Shown: piece after piece, positions 1 through 11,078 of the stretch
Numbering within the stretch: position 1 is the stretch's first letter
How the letters are laid out: the number at the start of each line of letters is the position of its first letter
NCBI RefSeq assembly: GCF_009730915.1
Contig: NC_052476.1
Coordinates: forward strand, 21,247,257-21,311,256
DNA from: Dioscorea cayenensis subsp. rotundata
Lineage: Eukaryota; Streptophyta; Magnoliopsida; Dioscoreales; Dioscoreaceae
Direction: 5' to 3'
Length of the DNA stretch: 64,000 bases
Translations under genes and position numbers: made by a program
The notes under the pieces: generated by a model
Databases searched by the model: none
What the model saw: the letters and a program-made list of their open reading frames with translations, nothing else
Told to the model about the DNA's origin: nothing

Positions 1-2121
1 GAGACTCCCAATGCAGATATTAAAAACAAATTCTGAGCAATATCGATAAAGAAAATTCTCCTTATTAAGAAGAAACAATGAATATGCCTGCCATAAATTG
101 TAGCATTCAAGATCAGTCTTCATTATTGAGTAAATCATATGCATGGTAGCTACAGTTGATTCTCCATTATCTGGCAGACTGACCTGGCCCATAAAAAGAC
201 ACATGACAATGCCCAGATTAAGAAATGAAACAAATAAAATTTACATAATGATAACCCAAATGAAATTTATTATTTAGACTGAAGGGACTAAATTTTGATG
301 AGTTATGTTGCCTTTATCTATACTAGAGTTATGTTGCTAAGCCAAGGAGGGACTTACTGCAACTAGCTTCAGATGGCCAATTGAACTAGACAAGCCAGTC
401 CATAGCTCTTTGAACAATTCAGTAGTCCTAAAAGGTTTAGTATACACGGCAGTGGCATATACAAAATAAAGAACATTAGTGAATCAACTCCCTGAATGAT
501 AAAACACCTTCATAAACTAATTTTCTAAAAGATAAAATGTGAAAATAACAAGAGAACAGTTTTTACCTCCCACGAGTATGTATCTCTATAGCATCCACAT
601 CATTTCTTTTTAGTAGTGCAGATGTAGTAGCAAGATCCCTAATATAAGTGATAGCTCCTACATGAATTCAACAGAAATTCAACACCAAACAAAAGTACAC
701 CCATTCAATAAAAGCTTTTATGAGATTTATCATCAAAACACTCCACACAAGCATTAGGAGTAAGCATAAAAACTCCTTGCCTTTCAAATTAGACATTAAA
801 TCAGAGAAAGAAACACCCACTTATTCTGTCAAATGGACAAACAGGTAAACAACGGCCACACCCATAGCAACGCTCTGTTATGACCCCACCCTGCAGAAGA
901 AATGACTCAGGCATTTGCTATGTCAGGATAGACAACCAAACAAGCATTGAAATATTAACACCTGGAGTTTACCCCTCGCATGGGATCCGTCTTGAATTTC
1001 ATCTCCTTCTGACATCCTCTTCAACAATATTGCATTAGCAGGGCAGACCATTTCACATGGTCTTGAACAATCTGGTGGGCAATCCTCAGGATCAAACTCT
1101 GTCAAGCAAGAAACACCAAAAGTTCAATTTATTGACACAAACTCAACTTTTTCATAAAGCCCATCACTGAACTATTCATATGCACCAAATTGAATTAACT
1201 TATAGGATCAATAACCTCTATCCCTACAGAATTGCTTTCCAGATGAATTTGAGATTTTCTTTTTAAAAAATCATCCAGTAAAAGGGTAAAAAAAAAAAAT
1301 TACATCGCTTAGATTTCCTATCATTACAAAAGTAAATTCAGATACTCACATCCCACAGACGCATTGTGGACAATTAAAGGTAAGTATTGCAAATATTTGA
1401 AAAATGATCAGCTACATGCAACATGACCATCTCTTTTCCATTAAACTTTGTAAAAGAACCTTTTCAAAACCCTTACCAGGACTAGGTATAAGCAAAATTT
1501 GCGTCTTTGATGCATAAATCTCAAGTTGCAGGCATGAAGACTCACATAAATCATTCACACTCAATCAAGGATGCACGCCATACATAAAAAATCCACAATG
1601 AATCTCAATATAAGAGAAAATTTCCAGAAAATTCTCAACTAAAACAAACTTGAAACAGAAGCTCACCAGCTTTACGAAAATGGAGATCGTTCCTATCATC
1701 ATTGACACTGATCATAACCCACGGCCTCCGCACTGAAGCAATCTCGAGAGCAGCATCAATCCCATCATTTACCGCATTTACCACAGACGCATCAGCCGCA
1801 CAATCAATGCAATCCACTGCAAAAGACCCCAAGCACACAATCAAATCAAGCAAAAACCAGAGCTTGGACAAGTTTCAATGGAGTACCTCCAGCGAGAGTA
1901 TAAACAAGCGATAAATTCCTCACATCAGCCATATCCTCGAAGCTAGCGCCACATATGAGCTTCACCCAGTCCCCGCGGCGGAGGGACTCGATCGGGGCGG
2001 CAAGGAGCGATGCTGGGCGGTTCCCGGAGATGGACTCCGCTAGGGTTTTGACGGATTGGAGGCAATGGCGAGAGTTTGAGGGGATTGATGGAGGAGAAGC
2101 GCTGCAGAGCGAGAGGAGCAT
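1..2121 (-). CDS. LdpA-like 4Fe-4S iron-sulfur protein, 5' seven exons (3' end outside window)
   Basis: Exons, right to left: 1887-2121, 1667-1816, 962-1098, 821-890, 567-654, 358-427, 88-183; all phases agree (282 codons so far). The start ATG is at 2119-2121. The first exon encodes a Ser/Pro-rich, probably plastid-targeting N-terminus followed by LRRGDWVKLICGASFED. Residues 135-147 hold C-x3-C-x3-C-x3-C and residues 182-192 hold C-x2-C-x2-C-x3-C, a bacterial-type two-cluster ferredoxin domain. The order (KLICGAS, VDCIDCAAD, HFRKAEFDP, CYGCGRCLPVCP, IEIHTRGR) matches my memory of cyanobacterial LdpA, a redox-sensing protein linked to the circadian clock, and its plant homologues. The plant role is unknown to me. 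The donor after exon 7 would be GC rather than GT. The protein should continue left of position 1. Confidence 0.8.
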
Positions 2122-2448
2122 CGGAGCGCGCGGTGGCGCGGGAGAGGAACGAAGGGAATGCTTATCGATTTCGATTAGAAGTTTCGGATAGGTATATTTA
2201 GCGAATAACACCTTGAACTTTTTAAGAAATATATTTATGAATTATTATTTAAATTTATAATACTACGAGGGTGTATTTGCAAAACATACTTCAATTCAAT
2301 TGTTTCACGACCCCAAAACCTCAGCAGCTCTCTCTCTCTCTCTCTCTCTCGTCGTCCATGGCGAAAGGTCTCTTCTAAACCCTAGCGTCGCTGAGATTTC
2401 GATAGATCGAGGAAGCTCGAAGAGTTAGAGATCAAGGAATAGAGAGCT
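2122..2448. promoter_or_regulatory. Short divergent promoter between LdpA-like and AT5G58100-like genes
   Basis: Only 327 bp separate two outward-facing ATGs, so both promoters and 5' UTRs must lie here. It holds a (CT)n tract at about 2330-2350, typical of plant 5' leaders, and a telo-box-like AAACCCTA at 2377-2384, a motif common upstream of plant housekeeping genes. I see no clear TATA box for either gene. Confidence 0.55.
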
Positions 2449-5400
2449 ATGGCTTCTCTAATTCGATCCTTGGTCTTCTGTTTCTCTTGTTATCTCTTTG
2501 TTTTTGCTGCTTCATCGGCTCCTCAAGCTTTCCGGCGAGATCCTGGACACCCGCAGTGGCATCATGGTGCGTTCAACGATGTGGAGGATAGCGTACGCGC
2601 TGATGTCCGCCGTATGCTTCATACGCGTGCTGAGGCATATCTCGATCCCTCTTTTGTTGATCTTTTCTTGTTTTTAGGGATTTCTATCTCTTCCTTTTAC
2701 TGAATTATTTATCAAATCAGTATGTTAGGATTCTCAGTTTCTGGGTTTATTGTGGTTGATCTCTTTAAGTTATATGTCTAAATTGTATTGCATTGTTGTG
2801 CTCCTAATCTTTATCCAATCCTTTCAAAATGAGCAAATTGATCATCAGAGGTTTTATTGGTCGATGGAAATTGGTTGCAGGTGCCATTTCGTATATTTGG
2901 CTTCTTCATAATATTATTACCTGTCTTGAATTGTGTTTTATACTTCAATTTTTTTGTTCGATCCAAAAGTATGTATTAAATGTTTTGTTGATTCATAGGT
3001 TCCATTTCAAGTGCCACTCGAGGTTAATGTTGTCCTTATTGGATTTAATGGTGATGGGGGGTACAGATACACTTTGGATCCACAGAAACTTGAAAGTTTC
3101 CTGAAAAGCAGCTTCCCGACACACCGACCATCTTGCCTTCAGACTGGGGAGCCAATTGACATTGAGCATCATATTGTGTATAATGCAATACTTGTAAGCT
3201 TCAATCTTGGACAGCATTTGATTTTAATTTACTGCCAAATCATTTGTGCTTATCTGCTGAAAAGTTTTGTTTTGCAACACCTTCTTAACCTTGGTTGTCA
3301 AAAATAACTTTGTTTTTGTCCCAAGGAGAGCATTGTGCAGAACAAGTTTTTGCTTTTACTATATAATTTTATTAGGATTCATTGTTCTTCAGCTCAATTA
3401 TATGGTATATTTATCTCTGACAACTATGAAATTTTTTATTCCTTTGCTTGTGATTTATTTATGTCCATAGTCCTTGCGATCTTCTTTCCACTTGTATACC
3501 ATGTAATGGAAATATCTTTATGCTATGGAAGATTGGACCGTGACTCATAGAGTTACACTTCCATAATAGGTTTTCTTACTGATTTGTGCAACATTGACTT
3601 TGATAGGTAAATGATCTGGTTCTATTGTTTAATTAAAAAAACTGGTACATTAGCTGAGAGGGATATGCATAACAATAAAGGGTCATATAGATATGGCTGC
3701 TAGTGTGGGTGTTCAATCCGAGCATGGGTTCAAAGGGAGCTAAAAAACCTGTGCCCAGGTTCAGCAGTATTTTCACATATTAAAATAGAAACAAAAATTT
3801 CATGCTCAAATTTAGGCAGGCTGCAGTCCAGCATGGTTGTTTATAGCCTGATGTATAGGTCTTGTATTTGTTTACTACTTGGAAACTTGAAGCGAAATTC
3901 TTGAATGATTCGTCTTTTGTTCTGTCATGCATATGCAGACAAGGTATTCTTATGTGCTTCTCTTACAAGTCACTTATTTTAAAGTATAGGCAGGTCAGCC
4001 AGAATTAATAGCTCTTGAGCAGGCCTTAAAGGATGCTATGGTCCCTGCTGGGAATGCTAGAGAGGTAACTTAGTAAACTTGTTTCACCCATTTTAATCAT
4101 ATAGGATGACTTAAAGAGGAAATTCAATAAAGAATTGTGATCTATTTACTTTTTCAGAGTGATTATGGAAGGGAGGTCCCTCTTTTTGAGGTAGATGCAA
4201 TGTTAGTAGAGCCAACTTTCGAAAATCTTTACTCTTTCATGTTTGATTTGGATGGTGGTGGCTTTTCTGCTCCTGAAGTTGACCGACGTCTTCCAGCTGC
4301 AATATTTCTTGTGAACTTTGACAAGGTATATGCTACAAATCTGTTATTTTTTAAGCTGTTTCTTTTATGGTTTACATTGATTTTCATTTCCGACTATCAA
4401 AGTATCCTTTTTTTTTAATAAACAAATGATACTTTGATTTAAATTATTTTCATGATAAACATCTTCATAGAATTTATTTTCACTTTTTCCTTTTTATAAT
4501 CAATGCCCAATACAGTACAATGGGTTTGCTTTTTGCTGCAGGTTAGAATGGATCCTAGGAACAAAGAAATCGATCTTGGAAGTTTAATGTATGGAAAAAT
4601 TGATGGACTAACAGATGAACAATTAAAAACACAAGAGGGAGGTTACATCTATCGTTATCGTTACGATGGAGGAGGAGCATCTCAGGTTTGGTTGGGATCT
4701 GGGAGGTAATTCATTTCTGTATTGTCAAGTTTGTTTTGTTACAAGGGAGAGGTTACATATATTGTTAATCAAATTGCAATGCTTCTGAACCTCAATTTCT
4801 GTATTGTCAAAATTCATAATTTTCTAGTAGGAATTCCAAAAGAAGCCCTCTCTCTGTAGCTATTGGAGATAAAAAGTCAGGATATACCTGAGTAGGTTAT
4901 ATTGTGGTTATATTTGTGCATTTCACAATTAGTAGTGCATATCGAGAGTTTTACCATGCATGAGTCACATATGGATACCCTTAATTGCACTGCTGAAAAT
5001 CCTGACCTTTTGAGTTATAAGCTTAATTTTTCTTCTTCTCATGTCTCCTACATATAGTTATGCCACGCCTGATGCTTCTGTGAGTTTGATGTGGTTATGA
5101 TGTGCACCTGCACTTTTGATTTGTATGTGCCTTGCACCCTTGAATTTTGTACAATAAGTATTATACTGTATTTCGTTTTCAGTGTAGAGTCAGGTGTGAG
5201 CTTAACTGTCATCGATTTTAATGCATGGCTGCAATGTTCTTGCAAGGAATATTTTCTTGATATTTGGTTGCATCTCTTTTGTTCCCCTCTCAAGTTAATT
5301 CTTTACCATAATATGCAGATTTCTTGTGATCGATATCTCAGCAGGTCCTTGTACTTATGGGAAAATAGAAACTGAAGAAGGAAGTGTGAGTTACAGAACT

Positions 5401-8400
5401 ATACCACGGTTATCAAATTTAATTTTTCCAAGTGGCTCAAATGCTGCTAGAGTAAGTTCAACACAAGATCTTTTAATGGGACAAGTTGGAGCTCTCATTG
5501 CTACAACCATTGAGCATGTCATTGCTCCTGATATTCGGTACTTTTTTTAAAATATTTTTTTGAACCATTGTGTATCTGAATTTACAGTATTCTTCTAGAA
5601 ATCTTACCATTTACGCCTATCCATTTTGTGCAAGTGTGCTAGTTGGATTAGATGTTATTGTGAGTCAGATTTTAAAAACTTATGTTGTTAAGTTCTAGCA
5701 GCATTTTCTGTATAGATATTCCATAATTTATATTAAATTAGATAATTTAGACCCAAAGATGAGATGTTGTACATGCAGACCAATGGAGAATAAAAAATTA
5801 GATATATAACAAATAAAGAAAGGCAATACTCTCACATGTGATTTCTGGCAAAACTGTAGTATATCATCATTGCAATTTATCACTTACTGTGTTGGACTTA
5901 ATTTAACATATTTATCGGTGACTAATGCATTTGCCTGTGTGTATATACCCAGGTTTGAAACTGTGGATTTGACAACAAGGTTGCTTATACCTATAATTGT
6001 ATTGCAAAACCACAACAGATATAATATTCTCCAAGCTGGCCATAACAAGAGCATTGATATTCAAGCAATTGAGAGAGAGGTCAGCAATTTCTTTCTTTGC
6101 AAACTATTTTTGGCATACAGTTTAGTTGGTTTAAGTTTTGTTTTGATTGCTTCATATATTTGTATTACCAAATGGTCGTTAATGGAGTTGAGAGAATCAA
6201 AATAAAGTTTTACTGTTTCTAATCTCATTCTCTATATGTGTTCAGCCTCTTCATGTTGAGTGGAAGTTTAAGCTTCTCAGAATGAGTTTGCCAACAATCC
6301 CGTATCTTTGGATTTTAAATCTGAACCATATTTGTGTCTCCTTTGCCCAGATGCCAAAGTGCATTGATCTTCTCATGTCAAGATGCATGGAACAGCAGCA
6401 CATTGTTGTTTAAATATTTTGTATATATTTTTCACTTTACTATTGTGCAAAGTAGGGGAGAATCTTTCCATTGCTATGGAGAGTATTGGACAATTTGGAC
6501 TTTGTTTGAGTATGAACATTTTTTCACTAAACGCATGCATAGAATTCTCTTCAAATATGTGATGAATTCTTATTCCTTCCAGGTGAAGAAGATGGTCCGT
6601 TCTGCTCAGGAGGTTATAATTGTTGGAGGTTCACATGCACTTCATCGCCATGAGAAGTTAGCCATTGCTGTTTTTAAAGCAATGCGAGGTCACTCTCTTC
6701 ATGAAACAAAGTCAGATGGGCGATTTCATGTTCATACAAGAACATATTTGGATGGAGCAGTTCTTAAAGAAGTGGGTTTATAAATGAGCCTTGGTATCTT
6801 TCTGTTTAAATGAGTTAAAAATTTGGCTTAGTGCATATCCCATTAAACAAATATGTTATAGTCATCAGCCTGGATAATCATTTTGTTGCTGGACCTATTT
6901 GAACATGTTCAGATTCTGAAACTATTTGTTGTTAGAGTCTTTATAAATAAATCACTTCAATTAGTTGATTTTACCATACTGAAATTGTTTATTAAGCTTA
7001 TAGAATAAATTGTCCTTGTTGACCAAATCTTTGAGAGCATTTTTAGTTTTCTTATTTATTAACCAGAAGGGTTATCAGTCAAGAATATGCAATAAAATTA
7101 ATTATGTAGTTCTTATGCTTAATATTTATTACCTATTCTTTAACCAGCTTTGACTGACAAGGTTCAGGGATGTAACATCAGTATTTGTTATTGTTCTATA
7201 ATTTGTCATAGGAAATGGAACGGTCTGCTGATGTGCTTGCTGCTGGTTTACTTGAGGTTTCAGATCCTTCTCTATTAAGTAAATTTTACATCCGCCAGGT
7301 TGGTTTTAAATCATGATGTCCAAACTATATTCATCTACATAATTTTGCAATCTGCGGTGAGCATATCTAGATGATTCCTGATTTTGCTGTAATTTGCAGA
7401 CATGGATGGATGAGTCTTCTGATTCACAGGACTCTATTATCAAGCATAAACCTCTCTGGGCAAGTTATGGTTATGGCAAGGATAAGAAAAAGGGTGAAAA
7501 GAAGAAAAGGGGAAATTTGTACCGAACATATGGAACTAGAGTTGTGCCAGTGTACGCCTATCATTCCCTCTCACTTCGTAGAGACAATTTAATATCTTGT
7601 TTGACCCTTATATACGTATGTAGGATAATTTTCTTGGTCTCTAGAACATATAAGTTTGTTTTGATAGCACTAAATTTCCCACTTTTTGGACTCTGATAAA
7701 TGTATTAATTTTTTTTATTACTTCCAGCATGATATATTTTTTTTCCTAAGCTTTTAATTATTGCTGGAAATATTTGTTTAAATTGGTTTTGATCATTGCT
7801 GATTCTTGATTTTAATTGGTTTGCAAGTGATGAATTAGCTGTACTTGGAGGATATATGTTCCATTTTCGATGATTAGAACTTTCTGAAGTGTGTTACCTC
7901 ATGTCTTTTCTTTAGCCATATTTTATGTGGTTCAAAGTCTTGGAAAACAAGTCCATGTATACAAATTTCAGTGCACTGATTTCATTTTGAGCATAACACC
8001 TTTTAGTGGCTTTTGAATGGCCTTTATTTCTTTAATCCTTGATTTTCATGCTACTATAACTTGAACTTTTTATGTATTATTTACTTTCATGTTGCACGCT
8101 TCACAGCTTTGTTCTTTCATTGGCTGATGTTGATCCCGACCTTTTGATGGAAGATGAAAATCTTGTTTGGACCAGCAAGGATGTTGTCATTGTCCTTCAG
8201 CATGATAATGAAAAGATACCTTTAAGGTGAGTTACTTATGTATATTATCTTTTCAGAGTTGCTACAAGATTTGTGGGATCAATATACATTTGACTAAAAT
8301 ACCAAGCTACGAACCCACATAATACTCCTGCTTATGAGATCCTTGAGGTTGGATCTCTTATGTTACTATTTCTGCTAATTTTCTAGATTACAAAGTTATA

Positions 8401-9846
8401 CTTGCTAGAAAGTGAAGAACCAACGTCATTCAGTTGCAGGGCTTGTTATTAATTGACTTGTTCTCTTCTTATCACCAGCTTCGTCTCAGAAACCAAAAAA
8501 CAACATGCTTTTCCATTCCTTGCACAACGGCACATTTTAGCAGGCCTAGCTTCTGCTGTGGGAAGTCTTACTGCCCCTTATGAAAAAGCATCACGTATAC
8601 ATGAAAGGCCAGTTGTGAATTGGCTTTGGGCTACAGGATGTCATCCATTTGGACCATTCTCTAATTCTTCTCGAGTGAGCGTGATGCTTCAGGATGTTGC
8701 CCTGGTAAGCGCAGTCCGATGTCTTAAATTGTTCTTAGTGGAACTTGTTCAAGCGGCGATCTTATACCAGCTACAAGCTTATGACTATATTAGACAAATT
8801 TACAAATCAATTATATTCAGCTTTCACCTTTGACATCAATTGAATCCCCTTAATTATGACATTTAGGATTTAGTTTTTTAATTATTGAAATCATGGAGCT
8901 CAGACTGGAACATCATTTGTAGAACTGCCCGTTCATTGTCAGACATGTGGTTTTGGTTTACTTATACATATATACGGAAATATTTTTTTTTACTTCTAGA
9001 AGCTGTTTACCGAACAAACAAAGCTTTAATTTTCATTGTTGTTGCAGAGAAGCACAATATATGCACAAGTGGACTCTGCTTTACGAATAATTCGGGATAC
9101 ATCAGAGGTATAATGATCTAAAAAGCCGTTGCTACATTTTATACATTGGCAATAATTTCTGTGTTGTTGTTGCAGCTTGTCCAGTCTTTTGCTGCAGAGC
9201 ATCTCAAAACTCCTCTTGGTGAACCAGTGAAAGGCTCGAAAAACAAGTCCAACACTGAGCTTTGGCTGGAAAAATTCTATAAGAAAATAACCAACTTGCC
9301 AGAGCCTTTCCCTCATGAGTTAGTAGAACGCTTAGAAGAATATCTAGATGTAAGTACCTCTTTGTTTAACACCACTAATGTGAATATCACATCACCTTCT
9401 TACATTCACATTCCAATATTATCTTGACCTACTTGCCAGAAACTCGAAGAACAACTGGTTGATTTATCGGCTTTGCTTTATGATCATCGGCTGGAGGAAG
9501 CATATCACAATAGTTCTGAGATACTCCAAAGCACTTTCTTCACTCAGAGGTGATCAATCCCATCCTTTTTCTTTTTATTTCTCCATTTTCATTTAAACTC
9601 CTTAATTCTATACAATCTATATATAATTCCAATATGATATATATATATATATATATATATTTGTCTCCTGGTAACAGATATGTTGAGAGAGTTTTGATCT
9701 CGGAAAAGGACAAAATGAGATGTTGCAAAATTGAGTATAGTTTCCCAAAACAACAATCATCACAAGCTTTTATCTATGGAGGGATTCTTCTGGCTGGATT
9801 TTTGGTATATTTCTTGGTTATCTTCTTCTCTTCACCGGTCCGTTGA
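2449..9846 (+). CDS. Type I membrane/secretory protein, AT5G58100 family (806 aa)
   Basis: Sixteen exons: 2449-2634, 2999-3193, 3990-4064, 4158-4325, 4542-4705, 5319-5537, 5953-6079, 6583-6771, 7212-7298, 7400-7551, 8107-8226, 8479-8704, 9048-9107, 9176-9349, 9440-9549, 9678-9846; phases agree, giving 806 aa. Residues 1-23 form a signal peptide and roughly residues 780-802 a C-terminal membrane span, so most of the protein is luminal or extracellular. Recognisable blocks include HTRAEVPFQVPLEVN, NGDGGYRYTLD, GGSHALHRHEK and ATGCHPFGPFSNSS. From memory this is the plant family of AT5G58100, reported in connection with pollen exine patterning; biochemical function is unknown. Intron 1 must start with GC (GAG|GCATAT), because the upstream GT sites give the wrong frame. 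Other introns are GT-AG. Confidence 0.85.
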
Positions 9847-11078
9847 TCATCGGGAAAAAAAATAAATGGGGCTCTTCTTGGAAGATATTCTTGGAAGGCT
9901 TGGGTTCTTTTTATTCCCCCAATTGAGCAGAGATACAAAGTATGCAACCAGTTCACTAAACTATATTTATGTCAGTGTAGATTATTATAACCAAGTGTTA
10001 ATGAATACAATGTTCAGAAAAGATTAGCATGTGGTCAATACATTCCATGTTATAAAAAATTTGGACTGCTATTGAACCTATTGATTTTAGTGTTTCCAGG
10101 TAGATTGCTGGGTTTAGATTGTTGGGTGTGTTTGGAAGTTAAAAACGTATCCAAAATGGCAGAATTCCATTTTTTGTTGCAGTGAAGTTTTTTAGAATAA
10201 ATTTCATGCTATCATAAAAGTCAGGATTTGGATATTTTCAAGTTAAGGTGACAACAGATGTGATAAAATTAAATCTCTGTACCATTATAATGATATCAAT
10301 TTTATTATTATTATTATTATTTGAAGTAAAGCTAACGGATGAGTCCTGAAAGTTCAATTTTTGGAAGGACGTGGATAAGAAAAAAAAAATATATATATAT
10401 ATGTATATATATAATTATGTTAAATAATATGTATATTTTTTTTTTTAGCGACAAGCACTTTGTATAGCGTGCACACAGGATTGATTGTTCAATCCATACT
10501 TTCACAACATCATCATTTGAGAGGTTTACATTCAACATGTCTTGAATTCAAAATTTTTGAACGAGTCATTAAGTACTGTTAAGCTATGACTTTTTTTAGT
10601 GTTTTAGATAATTTTTAAAAAAATTATTAACTTAATATTTTAAATATTACAAATATTTTTAATTTTTTTTAAAATTATTTATGATTTTTCCTCCTTAGAG
10701 TAATCAATAGCATTTTTTTTATAATGGGATTTTTTAAAAGCTAATAAAATGCTCTAGTTTGAGCCTTAACAATCAAGAATTATTATCAGAACCGCTAAAT
10801 GTGAACAATTAGCGAGAGCCTTCATTGCTTAAATAGAACAATCTAAATCTCCAAATTCTATAAAGAAATTGAAACAAGCAAAAAGATGACCTTGATCAAT
10901 ATTACAAACTTTCAAAGACAACACAAACATGTGAAAATTTCATTAGACATACAACATCAGAGCAAGTGAAGTGAAGTGTACTGATTGAAAAAAAGCTTTT
11001 ACAATGATTACATTAAACTGCATGGCATTTATAAGATATATTTGGAAAGGCTTCACCAAATAGCTATCTTTCTTTGAA
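9847..11078. other. Convergent intergenic spacer, AT-rich, no gene seen
   Basis: This lies between the 3' ends of the AT5G58100-like gene and SLD5. It presumably contains both 3' UTRs. Otherwise it shows simple (ATT)n near 10303-10320 and (AT)n tracts near 10388-10440, with no recognisable coding or RNA gene. Confidence 0.6.

Noticed and set aside
6334-6580. 5' part of the 149-aa ORF at 6334-6783 as coding
   Set aside because: Only 6583-6771 is exon; the start is intronic, ending in a good TTCCAG acceptor.
9550-9846. Independent small membrane protein at 9550-9846
   Set aside because: It combines intron sequence with the last exon of the AT5G58100-like gene; the exon starts at 9678.
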